From: Bacteroidota bacterium
Lineage (GTDB): Bacteria > Bacteroidota > Bacteroidia > Flavobacteriales > Weeksellaceae
NCBI GenBank assembly: GCA_023458535.1
Contig: JAEWYW010000023.1
Span: forward strand, 1 to 64,000
DNA: 64,000 bases
Reading direction: 5' to 3'
Part shown: piece by piece, positions 51,234 to 58,783 of the stretch
How the letters are laid out: the number at the start of each line of letters is the position of its first letter
Numbering within the stretch: position 1 is the stretch's first letter
The notes under the pieces: model-generated
Seen by the model: only the letters and a program-made list of their open reading frames with translations
What the model was told of the DNA's origin: nothing
The model's database searches: none
Position numbers and translations under genes: made by a program

Positions 51234-52577
51234 ATGAACAAAAAAGAAATTAAACAAATAGCAAGTGTATCGTTTTTTATATCGATTGTTATTTTTATTC
51301 TTTTTGTGAAAGATAAATCACTTTTCACATTTATTCAGAGTTTGGGAATTTCAGTTATGTATACCGTTGCATTGGGTTATGGCAATTTTTTTCTCAATCA
51401 TTTTCTCAACAAAAAATACCCTTGGGAAATCAAAACAAGAAAGAGGGCCGTTATCAGCATTATAACCATTCTCGTTCTTAATATTGTAATGGTTTATCTC
51501 TGCAATTATGTCAATTTTGTAATCATTCAGAAAGGCATTTCTACTGAAGAATTTTTTTCAGACAAAAATATCAACTTCATCAATTGGTTTTACATCAACA
51601 TAGCCCTTTTAATTTCAGCTTTCTTACATGCGAAAAGCTTTATGGAGGATCTTAAAAAATCGCGGGATAAAGAGGTTACTGAACAAAAAATTATTGCACA
51701 TTCCGCTAATGCACAGTTCGAAAGTTTAAAAAACCAGTTAGATCCACATTTCCTTTTTAATTCGTTGAATGTGCTGGATGCTCTTATTGAAGAAAATCCA
51801 GGGAAAGCGCAACAATTTACCAACGACATGTCGAAGGTTTACCGTTATGTTTTGGATCAGAAAGATAAAGAACTTGTTACCGTGGAGGAGGAATTGGATT
51901 TTGCAAAACGATATTGTGAGCTGTTGAAAACAAGATTTGAGGACAGTGTTCATTTTGAATTTAACATTTCGGACGATGTAAAGCAGATGTATGTAGTGCC
52001 GTTATCGCTTCAGTTGCTTTTAGAAAATGCCATTAAGCACAATCATGCAACTTCAAAAAATCCCTTACACGTTAAAATTTATTCTGAAGACAGTAAACTT
52101 TGCATCGAAAACAATTTACAACAAAGAGAAATCTTAAAAGACCGAGAAGGAATTGGTCTATCCAATATTGCCAGCCGCTATGCTATTTTTGGTGAAACAG
52201 AGCATGTTGTAATTGATCGATCGGAAAATTCGTTCAAAGTAAAAATACCTATTCTAAAAGAAAATAATTCTGCAATGCAAACCATATCATCACCAGATCA
52301 AGATGCTTTGGCCTACGAAAAAGCCGCCAAGCGAGTAAAAGAAATTAAAAAATTTTATGGCAATCTCCTATCCTTCTGTGTATTCATGCCCTTCATCTTT
52401 TTCATCAACTGGCGCACTACACCTGGCTATTGGTGGGCCGTATGGCCGCTTTTAGGCTGGGGAATTGCTATGATCATTTCTGCAGTTAAATTATTCGGAA
52501 TTGGGAAAGATTGGGAGGAAAAGCAAATTCAAAAACACATGAATAAAGAGTTTAAAAATAAATATCAAAAAAACTAA
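51234..52577 (+). CDS. LytS-type sensor histidine kinase fused to a 2TM domain
   Basis: A 447-residue membrane kinase. Four helices (about 9-25, 37-56, 72-93, 117-135) precede a His_kinase-type phosphoacceptor domain with LDPHFLFNSLNVLDALI (H172) and an ATPase domain (LLLENAIKHNH near 261, GIGLSNIASRYAI near 306). After the kinase ends near 342, a linker leads to residues 358-430, YEKAAKRVKEIKKFYGNLLSF ... WAVWPLLGWGIAMIISAVKLF ... WEEKQI, which is a complete 2TM domain. The same domain is encoded alone by the next two genes. The signal is unknown. The cognate regulator is most likely the LytTR protein at 53243. Confidence 0.9.
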   Translation: MNKKEIKQIASVSFFISIVIFILFVKDKSLFTFIQSLGISVMYTVALGYGNFFLNHFLNKKYPWEIKTRKRAVISIITILVLNIVMVYLCNYVNFVIIQKGISTEEFFSDKNINFINWFYINIALLISAFLHAKSFMEDLKKSRDKEVTEQKIIAHSANAQFESLKNQLDPHFLFNSLNVLDALIEENPGKAQQFTNDMSKVYRYVLDQKDKELVTVEEELDFAKRYCELLKTRFEDSVHFEFNISDDVKQMYVVPLSLQLLLENAIKHNHATSKNPLHVKIYSEDSKLCIENNLQQREILKDREGIGLSNIASRYAIFGETEHVVIDRSENSFKVKIPILKENNSAMQTISSPDQDALAYEKAAKRVKEIKKFYGNLLSFCVFMPFIFFINWRTTPGYWWAVWPLLGWGIAMIISAVKLFGIGKDWEEKQIQKHMNKEFKNKYQKN

Positions 52578-52580
52578 AGC

Positions 52581-52862
52581 ATGGAAAATTTTAATCAGAA
52601 TCAAATCAATTATGACATAGCAAAATCTCGTGTGAACAGTTTGAAAAAATTCTACTTAAGCCTAGCATTTTTTGGAATTTTTATGATATTTTGGTGGATT
52701 AAAGATTTTGTAACAGGCAATTTCAATCATGTTCCTATTATTAAAAAGCCACATTACATTTTGTGCATTTGGGGACTTTTTTTAACTGTAAGAGCAATTA
52801 AACTCTTTGTTTTCAATACCCAATGGGAAAAAGAGATGATTTTTAAAGAACTTAAAAAATAA
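52581..52862 (+). CDS. 2TM domain-containing protein, first stand-alone copy
   Basis: A 93-residue protein consisting of a single 2TM domain: a basic amphipathic start (YDIAKSRVNSLKKFYLSL), helix one (about 27-45), a short loop, helix two (about 58-78) and the closing WEKEMIFKELKK. The motifs YxxAxxRVxxLKKFY and WEK/E align with the C-terminal segment of the upstream kinase. It starts 3 nt after the kinase stop, so it is certainly co-transcribed. The function of the domain is not established; pairing with the kinase in the membrane is an inference. Confidence 0.85.
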   Translation: MENFNQNQINYDIAKSRVNSLKKFYLSLAFFGIFMIFWWIKDFVTGNFNHVPIIKKPHYILCIWGLFLTVRAIKLFVFNTQWEKEMIFKELKK

Positions 52863-52867
52863 TTTTA

Positions 52868-53188
52868 ATGGAAACTTATAGCAATCACAAAAACCAACAA
52901 TATATAGAAGCTCAAAAACACGTCAAAAATTTGAAAGGCTTCTACATTCATGCAATTGTTTATATCGCCGTAAATGCTTTTATCATTTTAGATAATGTTT
53001 TAGACGATCATCAATCTATTTTTGATATGGACAATTACTGGACAGCAATTCTTTGGGGAATAGGTTTGGCAGCTCATGCATTAAGCGTTTTTAATCCTCA
53101 TTTTATTTTTGGGAAAAACTGGGAAGAACGAAAAATAAACGAAATTCTGAACAAAGAAAAGAAAATGCATGTTAATAACCGAGTTTAA
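52868..53188 (+). CDS. 2TM domain-containing protein, second stand-alone copy
   Basis: A 106-residue 2TM protein. YIEAQKHVKNLKGFYIHAIVY leads into helix one (about 25-45), then DMDNYWTAILWGIGLAAHAL forms helix two, and GKNWEERKINEILNKEK closes it. It resembles the first copy and the kinase tail in architecture, but its loop contains the acidic DNVLDDHQSIFDMDN, unlike the others. It starts 5 nt after the preceding stop. The three copies in one cluster suggest hetero-oligomerisation in the membrane, which is untested. Confidence 0.87.
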   Translation: METYSNHKNQQYIEAQKHVKNLKGFYIHAIVYIAVNAFIILDNVLDDHQSIFDMDNYWTAILWGIGLAAHALSVFNPHFIFGKNWEERKINEILNKEKKMHVNNRV

Positions 53189-53242
53189 ATTTTAAAATTT
53201 TTGGAAAATTAACTTTAATCTTGAATAACTTTTATTATTGAA

Positions 53243-53989
53243 ATGAGCATTAGAACCATCATCATAGAAGACGAAAAACCCGCAGCACGGAAGCTTGAGA
53301 GAATGCTAAGCTTACATTCTGATTTAGAAATAGTTGCAACTCTACATTCCGTGGACGAAGCAGTTAATTGGTTTCAAAATAATGCAGACCCCGAGCTCAT
53401 TTTTTCGGATATTGTTCTCGGCGATGGTTTGTCTTTCGACATTTATGATAAGGTTTCTACTAAAGCTTTTATTATTTACACCACGGCTTTTGATGAATAT
53501 ACGCTAAAAGCTTTCAAACTCAACAGCATAGATTATTTACTCAAACCAGTAGATGAAGGTGAACTCACCAAAGCAATTGAAAAATTTAAAACTTTTCTAC
53601 CTTCCGAAAGCTCCAGCAGCGGAAAGGAAATCAGAGAAATGACAACTCAGCAAAAAGCACATCTATCCAGAATTTTAGTGAAAATTGGCTACAATCTTAA
53701 AGTCATTTCCATCAAAGATATTTCATGTTTTTACTCCGAAAATAAAATGGTGTATCTGCAAACATCAGAAAGAGCTTATCCAACAGATTTTACTTTAGAT
53801 GAACTCGAAAACCTGCTTGATAACGAAACCTTTTTCCGAACGAACAGGCAGTTCATCATCAGTTCAGATTACATCAAGAACATTTCCACTTCGCCCGTTT
53901 TCAAAATAGAACTTTTGCATCAGCCCTCAGAGGAAATTACGGTGAGCAGAGACCGAGTGAAGAATTTTAAAGATTGGTTGAGCAGATAA
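53243..53989 (+). CDS. LytTR family response regulator
   Basis: A 248-residue regulator with an N-terminal receiver and a C-terminal LytTR DNA-binding domain. Receiver residues are E9/D10/E11 (IIIEDEKPAA), the phosphoacceptor D56 (LIFSDIVLGDG), T80 and K101 (YLLKPVDEGEL). The LytTR part (about 140-248) shows KVISIKDISCFYSENKMVYL, FFRTNRQFIISSDYIKNI and the final VSRDRVKNFKDWLS. It follows the 2TM genes by 54 nt and is the expected partner of the LytS-type kinase at 51234. LytTR regulators bind paired direct repeats about 10 nt apart; I did not find an unambiguous pair in this window. Confidence 0.93.
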   Translation: MSIRTIIIEDEKPAARKLERMLSLHSDLEIVATLHSVDEAVNWFQNNADPELIFSDIVLGDGLSFDIYDKVSTKAFIIYTTAFDEYTLKAFKLNSIDYLLKPVDEGELTKAIEKFKTFLPSESSSSGKEIREMTTQQKAHLSRILVKIGYNLKVISIKDISCFYSENKMVYLQTSERAYPTDFTLDELENLLDNETFFRTNRQFIISSDYIKNISTSPVFKIELLHQPSEEITVSRDRVKNFKDWLSR

Positions 53990-54044
53990 ATGTGAAATGC
54001 CACTCTTTTCGGAAATATTGCAAGGAATTCCACAATAAATTTTT

Positions 54045-54052
54045 TACTTTTG
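54045..54052 (+). promoter_or_regulatory. -7 promoter box of the LysE-type exporter gene
   Basis: TACTTTTG, 46 nt before the ATG at 54099. A second perfect TAAATTTG at 54090-54097 is too close to that ATG to be its promoter unless translation starts further in, so the first box is preferred. Confidence 0.4.
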
Positions 54053-54098
54053 AAAAGTTAATATTTTTAGTTCATCTAAAAATGCTTAATAAATTTGA

Positions 54099-54773
54099 AT
54101 GTTCGAACTTATATTTTCTGCGATAGGACTGGGCTTTATGCTGAGTTTGGTTTTTATAGGACCCATATTTTTTCTGCTGATAGAAACCAGTTTTTCGCGC
54201 GGACCCAAACACGCCATAGCACTCGATTTGGGTGTAATCTCTGCGGATGTTTTATGCATTATCGCTGCCTATTACACCAGTGCCGACTTGGTGTACCTCA
54301 TCGATAAACACCCTGGTTTCTACAGAATTACCGCCTTAATCATCTTGGTATATGGTATTTTCATGATGGTTTCAAAAACAAAAATGCACATTCGAGGCGA
54401 AGAAAGACTTATTAGTCAGAATTATATCAAAACTTTTATCAACGGGTTTCTTCTCAATCTTCTAAACGTTGGCGTTATTCTTTTTTGGTTGGTAACTGTT
54501 ATTTCTGTTCGAAACCAATACCCTGACCATAACGATTTTTTACTTTATCTAGCGATTGTTATCCTCACCTACTTAGCTGTTGATCTTTTCAAAATAGGCT
54601 TAGCAAAGCAGTTTCACGATAAATTAACACAAAATATTGCCAATAAAATCCGAAAAGTAGTGGGCATTATCCTCATTATTTTTAGTGTATTTATTTTTAT
54701 GCAGAGCTTCAAAAAATTCAATCAATTCGATAAAAAATTAGAAGAAGCTGAAAAACAAGAACAAAGACGATAA
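54099..54773 (+). CDS. LysE/RhtB-type exporter
   Basis: A 224-residue protein with about six hydrophobic helices (roughly 5-25, 40-62, 70-90, 112-135, 143-163 and 185-202). The LysE-type start FSAIGLGFMLSLVFIGPIFFLLIETSFSRGPKHAIALDLGVISADV is typical of amino-acid or small-metabolite exporters of this superfamily. The C-terminal tail (FKKFNQFDKKLEEAEKQEQRR) is charged and cytoplasmic. The substrate is unknown. The LD-carboxypeptidase gene begins immediately after the stop (TAA directly followed by ATG), so the pair is co-expressed, hinting at handling of peptide or amino-acid products. Confidence 0.85.
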   Translation: MFELIFSAIGLGFMLSLVFIGPIFFLLIETSFSRGPKHAIALDLGVISADVLCIIAAYYTSADLVYLIDKHPGFYRITALIILVYGIFMMVSKTKMHIRGEERLISQNYIKTFINGFLLNLLNVGVILFWLVTVISVRNQYPDHNDFLLYLAIVILTYLAVDLFKIGLAKQFHDKLTQNIANKIRKVVGIILIIFSVFIFMQSFKKFNQFDKKLEEAEKQEQRR

Positions 54774-55709
54774 ATGACACCCATTATTTACCCAAAAGCT
54801 CTAAAAAAAGGAGATAAAATCGCCATTATTTCACCAGCAGGTTCTGTTGATCCGAAACAACTTGAAGAGGGATTACAGATGATTTCAGATAATGGTTTTG
54901 AGCCAGTGTTGGGAAAACATCTTTATTCCAAATATTCGCGCGGCTATAATTATGCTGGAAATGAGGAAGAAAGAATTACTGATATGAACTGGGCACTTAA
55001 TAACCTAGAAATAAGTGCAATTTGGGCTTCACGAGGTGGTTATGGTTGCCAACATCTGCTGCCTTTTTTAAATTTGAAAGAATTTAAGAAAAATCCCAAA
55101 TGGTATATTGGCTACTCCGACAATACCGTTATTCAAAGTTATTTATTAAAAAAAGGATTTGCGTCCATCCATGGGCAGACCATTAAAACATCCAGTTTTG
55201 GGGTTACAGAAGAAAGTTATGATGTAACCTTTGATATTTTGATGGGTAAATTTCCAAAATATAAAATTCAAGAGAATGAATTTAACAAAAGAGGCAACAT
55301 AGAAGGTGAACTTGTTGGTGGAAACTTAGCCTTAATCTATGCACTTTTAGGAACACCTTATTCCTTTGATTTTAAAGATAAAATACTTTTTATTGAAGAT
55401 ATTGGTGAGAATTTTTATGCGTTAGACAGAATGATGATAAGCTTGGATTTAGCAGGAGTTTTCAAAAAAATTAAAGGCTTGATAGTGGGCGGAATGACCA
55501 ATATGGGCGATGAAAAAGAAAACTCAGAATACGAAAACAGCTTCGATACACTTGCTTACTCTATCATTTCTGAAAGAATTAGCAAATACAATTTCCCTGT
55601 AATTTTTGGTTTCCCGAATGGACATATCCACGATAACAGACCTTTAATTATTGGCGGTAAAGTAAAAATACAAGTTTCAAAAGATTCAAAAATTGAATTT
55701 CTAAAATAA
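54774..55709 (+). CDS. LD-carboxypeptidase (peptidase S66 family)
   Basis: A 311-residue cytoplasmic serine peptidase of the LdcA/MccF type. The nucleophile is S115 (WYIGYSDNTVIQ), with the oxyanion-side IWASRGGYGCQHLLPFL before it, and the catalytic Glu and His are likely in IEDIGENFYALDRMM and FGFPNGHIHDN. LdcA enzymes remove the terminal D-Ala from murein tetrapeptides during recycling; MccF relatives cleave microcin conjugates. With no signal peptide, recycling is the likelier role. It follows the LysE-type exporter with no gap at all. Confidence 0.9.
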   Translation: MTPIIYPKALKKGDKIAIISPAGSVDPKQLEEGLQMISDNGFEPVLGKHLYSKYSRGYNYAGNEEERITDMNWALNNLEISAIWASRGGYGCQHLLPFLNLKEFKKNPKWYIGYSDNTVIQSYLLKKGFASIHGQTIKTSSFGVTEESYDVTFDILMGKFPKYKIQENEFNKRGNIEGELVGGNLALIYALLGTPYSFDFKDKILFIEDIGENFYALDRMMISLDLAGVFKKIKGLIVGGMTNMGDEKENSEYENSFDTLAYSIISERISKYNFPVIFGFPNGHIHDNRPLIIGGKVKIQVSKDSKIEFLK

Positions 55710-55722
55710 AAATATTGTTAGT

Positions 55723-55757
55723 CATTCAACACTTATAACTCATCGCTCATACTTAAA
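55723..55757. repeat. Heptanucleotide array upstream of yraN
   Basis: Five 7-bp steps, CATTCAA, CACTTAT, AACTCAT, CGCTCAT and ACTTAAA, end 3 nt before the yraN ATG. The period is clear in the central three units; the outer ones are degenerate. Confidence 0.5.
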
Positions 55758-55760
55758 AAC

Positions 55761-56132
55761 ATGGCTTCTCACAACGATTTCGGACATCAAGCAGAAGATT
55801 TAGCAGTCGATTTTTTAATCAAAAAAGATTACCGTATTCTTGCCCGAAACTTTCGTTATCAAAAAGCTGAAATAGATATTATCGCAGAATTTCAGAATAA
55901 AATAATCATCGTAGAGGTTAAAGCACGTTCAACAGACGTTTTCAATCTTCCGCAAGAAGCTGTCAATAAAAAGAAAATAAAACTTTTGGTGATGGCAACA
56001 GATTATTATTTGGAGGAAAATAAAATTAACAAGGAGGTGCAGTTTGATATTATTTCGGTTTTGATGGATGCCAACAAACATTTAGTGATTACACATATCG
56101 AAAATGCGTTCGAAAGCTTTGATTCTATGTAA
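55761..56132 (+). CDS. YraN family endonuclease-like protein (UPF0102)
   Basis: A 123-residue protein with the UPF0102 pattern, GHQAEDLAVDFLIKKDYRILARNFRYQKAEIDIIAEFQNKIIIVEVKARS. The arrangement E...D-(about 12 residues)-EVK resembles the catalytic core of PD-(D/E)xK and Holliday-junction-resolvase folds. The biological role is unknown; a nuclease or DNA-uptake function is only suggested by the fold. The start at 55761 is separated from the preceding stop by a heptad-repeat array and from the SDR gene by 38 nt. Confidence 0.92.
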   Translation: MASHNDFGHQAEDLAVDFLIKKDYRILARNFRYQKAEIDIIAEFQNKIIIVEVKARSTDVFNLPQEAVNKKKIKLLVMATDYYLEENKINKEVQFDIISVLMDANKHLVITHIENAFESFDSM

Positions 56133-56170
56133 TTACACAAAGACTTTAGACTAAAAAAATCTAAAATTTA

Positions 56171-56920
56171 ATGAAAACAATACTCATCACAGGTTCTACT
56201 TCGGGAATTGGGCGAGCAACTGCCGAACTTTTCGCAAAACAAGGTTTAAGAATTATCCTTTGCGGACGCAGACATGCGGTTTTAGAGGAAATGAAAGACG
56301 AGTTGTCTGCTTTTACCGAAGTTTACACTTTACAATTCGATGTGCGGCATTTTGATGAAGTGGAAAACGCCATCAATTCGCTCCCAGAAGATTGGAAAAA
56401 TATAGATATTCTAATTAATAATGCGGGAAATGCACACGGTTTAGATCCGATTTCTACTGGAAGTATAGACGATTGGGATGCCATGATGGATGGCAACGTA
56501 AAAGGTGTTCTGTACGTTTCGAAAATGATTATTCCGCAAATGCAGGCACGAAATTCAGGTCATATCGTGAATATTTCGTCGGTGGCTGCAAGACAAACAT
56601 ACGCCAATGGAGTGGTATATTGTGCAAGTAAAAAAGCTGTTGATACGATCTCGGAAGGGATGAGAATAGAATTAACAGAATTCGGGATTAAAGTAACCAA
56701 CATTCAGCCAGGAGCGGTAGCCACAGATTTCTCCAAAATTCGTTTTAAAGGCGATACCGAAAGAGCAGCAACGGTGTATGCAGGTTACGAAGCCCTAAAA
56801 GCAGAAGACATTGCGGATGCCATTGCGTATTGCGTGAATGCCCCAGAAAGGGTTTCTATTGCAGAATTGTGCATCTATCCAAAAGCGCAAGCGGAACCAA
56901 GGATGATTTACCGAAAATAA
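56171..56920 (+). CDS. SDR family NAD(P)-dependent oxidoreductase (YdfG-like)
   Basis: A classical short-chain dehydrogenase of 249 residues. The cofactor motif GSTSGIG is at 8-14, NNAG near residue 83, and the catalytic S137 (NISSVAA), Y150 and K154 (YCASK) are intact. The arginines in CGRRH favour NADP. PGAVATDFSKIRFKGD and VSIAELCIYPKAQAEPRMIY at the end resemble YdfG-type 3-hydroxy acid dehydrogenases, which oxidise serine-like hydroxy acids. The substrate is not certain. Its stop overlaps the start of the NTF2-like gene in a TAATG junction. Confidence 0.9.
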   Translation: MKTILITGSTSGIGRATAELFAKQGLRIILCGRRHAVLEEMKDELSAFTEVYTLQFDVRHFDEVENAINSLPEDWKNIDILINNAGNAHGLDPISTGSIDDWDAMMDGNVKGVLYVSKMIIPQMQARNSGHIVNISSVAARQTYANGVVYCASKKAVDTISEGMRIELTEFGIKVTNIQPGAVATDFSKIRFKGDTERAATVYAGYEALKAEDIADAIAYCVNAPERVSIAELCIYPKAQAEPRMIYRK

Positions 56921-57341
56921 TGAGAAAAATCCTTTTTATTTTTATTCTTATTTCTTCGTTTTCTTTTTCTCAAAATCTAAATTCAAAACTTGAGAGAACC
57001 ATTTTAAATATGGATGTATTGATGCAAAATAATGTTGAAAATATCGTTCAATTTTTTGCGGATGATGTGTCTTTTGGACATTCCAACGGTTGGATTCAAA
57101 ATAAATCTGATTTTATAAGAGATTTTAAATCCAAAAAAGTTTCTTACGACACTATTCGAAATATAGTATTTAAAGAAGTCAAAAAGTCAGGCAAAATTTA
57201 CAGTATTCATACAATTATCCAAGTCGCTGGAACTATAAAAACATTCATTTTTCAATGAAATTATCCACTTTAGAAGTTTGGAAAAAACTGCAAGGAAAAT
57301 GGAAGCTGTGGAGCAGACAAAGTGTTGAATTAAAGCCTTAA
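56920..57341 (+). pseudogene. NTF2-like (DUF4440-type) exported protein, frameshifted near its end
   Basis: From the ATG at 56920 the product has a signal peptide (MRKILFIFILISSFSFS) and an NTF2-like fold start (LERTILNMDVLMQNNVENIVQFFADDVSFGHSNGW). The frame stops at 57258 after GTIKTFIFQ. If one A is restored in the A5 run at 57237-57241, it continues as IHFSMKLSTLEVWKKLQGKWKLWSRQSVELKP to a stop at 57339-57341, precisely the expected end of such a domain (final strands with W-K-L and RQ). So the 112-residue version lacks two core strands. A slip in a homopolymer, in the genome or in sequencing, explains it. The function is unknown. Translation is coupled to the SDR gene. Confidence 0.82.
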
Positions 57342-57346
57342 ATTTG
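57339..57346 (+). promoter_or_regulatory. -7 promoter box 4 nt before the tsaB ATG
   Basis: TAAATTTG overlaps the restored stop of the NTF2-like gene and ends 4 nt before the ATG at 57351, the same spacing as at pabB and menD. A -33 TTTG at 17-21 nt is lacking, so confidence is modest. Confidence 0.45.
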
Positions 57347-57350
57347 CATT

Positions 57351-58019
57351 ATGAAAATTTTATACCTCGAAACCTCCTCCAAAAACTGCTCTGTTGCTAT
57401 TTCAGATAATGACGAACTCCTGTGTTTATGCGAAGAGGTTTCAGAAAATTATAAACAATCTGAAAGTCTGCACACCTTTGTTGAGTGGGCTTTGGAAGGC
57501 GCCGAAATCTCTTTACAGGATATTGAAGCCGTTTGCTTAGGGAAAGGACCTGGTTCTTACACAGGCTTGAGAATTGGAGCGGCTTCTGCAAAAGGCTTTT
57601 GCTTTGGATTAAACATTCCTTTGATAGCAATCAATTCTTTAGACTCGTTAGCGGAACCTTATTTCAATCAAGATTATGATTTGGTTATCCCTATTGTAGA
57701 TGCGAGAAGAATGGAAGTATATTGTAAAATTTTCAACGGAAAAGGCCAAGAAATTTCTGAAACAGAAGCAAAAATAATTGATGAAAACAGCTTCTCTGAA
57801 TTTGGAGATAAAAAAATTGTATTTGTAGGCGATGGTGCAAAAAAAGTACAGGAAACAGTAAACCTAGAAAATACAACTTATATTTCAAATGCTTATCCAT
57901 CAGCAAAAAACCTGATTAGAAAAGCTAACGAACATGTAAAAAATGATCAATTTGAGGACGTTGCCTACTTCGAACCCTTTTATTTAAAAGACTTTCACGG
58001 AGTTAAAAAGAAAAGCTGA
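57351..58019 (+). CDS. tsaB: tRNA threonylcarbamoyladenosine biosynthesis protein TsaB
   Basis: Non-catalytic partner of TsaD in making the universal t6A modification at position 37 of ANN-decoding tRNAs. The ASKHA-fold N-terminus ILYLETSSKNCSVAISDNDEL is followed by SESLHTFVEWAL and the diagnostic CLGKGPGSYTGLRIGAASAKGFCFGLNIPLIAINSLDSLA, then VDARRMEVYCKIF. Length 222 is normal. It may be read from its own -7 box or through the preceding genes, and ends at a bidirectional terminator against the ABC transporter genes. Confidence 0.96.
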   Translation: MKILYLETSSKNCSVAISDNDELLCLCEEVSENYKQSESLHTFVEWALEGAEISLQDIEAVCLGKGPGSYTGLRIGAASAKGFCFGLNIPLIAINSLDSLAEPYFNQDYDLVIPIVDARRMEVYCKIFNGKGQEISETEAKIIDENSFSEFGDKKIVFVGDGAKKVQETVNLENTTYISNAYPSAKNLIRKANEHVKNDQFEDVAYFEPFYLKDFHGVKKKS

Positions 58020-58038
58020 GAATAATTCTCAGCTTTTT
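58011..58038. terminator. Bidirectional terminator between tsaB and the ABC transporter genes
   Basis: AAAAGCTGAGAA, loop TAA, TTCTCAGCTTTT: a perfect 12-bp stem that includes the tsaB stop codon and ends in T5, with a shorter A run on the other side. Confidence 0.85.
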
Positions 58039-58040
58039 GT

Positions 58041-58757
58041 TTATTCTGATACAGCCATCACTTGTTCTGCAAAATACTGTTCCAAATCGCGCAAAGTTTC
58101 GGGGTTGGTTTGTATATCTTTTACCAACTCTCCCTTATTCAGTACTACAATCCTATTGCAGACCTCGGTGGTATGAGATAAATCGTGACTTGAAATAAGG
58201 AAAGTAACATTATCATTTTGAGACCAGTTTTTAATCAGCATCTTCAGTTTAATCTGAGTGGATGGGTCGAGGTTAGCAAAAGGCTCATCCAAGACAATAA
58301 TTTTGGGTGAACCAACCAGTGCTCCTACGATACCTACTTTTTTCATGTTTCCTTTGGATAAATCTCGGATGTATTTTCCAGAGTTTAAAATTTCACCATT
58401 GAAGAAGTCTGAAAACTGCTGTAAAAATTGGTCAACATTAGCTTTATTTTGTCCACGAAGTTCTCCTAAAAAATAAAAATATTCTTCTGGTGTTAAATAA
58501 CCTATCAAGAAAGATTCATCGATAAAAGCAGAAACATCGCTTTTCCATTTTTCAGATAAATTTACCTGTTCACCATTGATGGTGATGTGACCTGTTGTTG
58601 CCTGAATCAAATCCAGCAAACAGCTAAAAAGTGTTGTTTTTCCTGCACCATTATTGCCCACCAAACCGAAAGTTTGTCCTGTAGGCACTTCCAAACTAGC
58701 AATATTAAGAACTTTTCTATTACCGTAAACCTTTGATATATTTTGAATTGAAATCAT
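58041..58757 (-). CDS. ABC transporter ATP-binding protein
   Basis: A 238-residue ATPase. Walker A GNNGAGKTT begins at 34, the signature LSKGNMKKVGI is near 133 (a variant of LSGGQ with Lys in place of the second Gly) and Walker B IIVLDEPFANLDP is at 153-165, followed by SSHDLSHTTEVC. The variant signature is common in the subfamily that pairs with large permeases of the ABC-2 type. It lies 26 nt downstream of the DUF5687 permease gene and the two form a transporter. The substrate is unknown. Confidence 0.92.
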   Translation of the reverse strand: MISIQNISKVYGNRKVLNIASLEVPTGQTFGLVGNNGAGKTTLFSCLLDLIQATTGHITINGEQVNLSEKWKSDVSAFIDESFLIGYLTPEEYFYFLGELRGQNKANVDQFLQQFSDFFNGEILNSGKYIRDLSKGNMKKVGIVGALVGSPKIIVLDEPFANLDPSTQIKLKMLIKNWSQNDNVTFLISSHDLSHTTEVCNRIVVLNKGELVKDIQTNPETLRDLEQYFAEQVMAVSE

Positions 58758-58783
58758 GAAAATAGGAAATTATTTATATTGAA

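Noticed and set aside
54090..54097. TAAATTTG 1 nt before the LysE-type gene start, as another leaderless promoter
   Set aside because: The transcript would begin inside the coding region and no good internal start follows before the first membrane helix. The box at 54045-54052 is a better candidate, so this one was not counted with the leaderless group.
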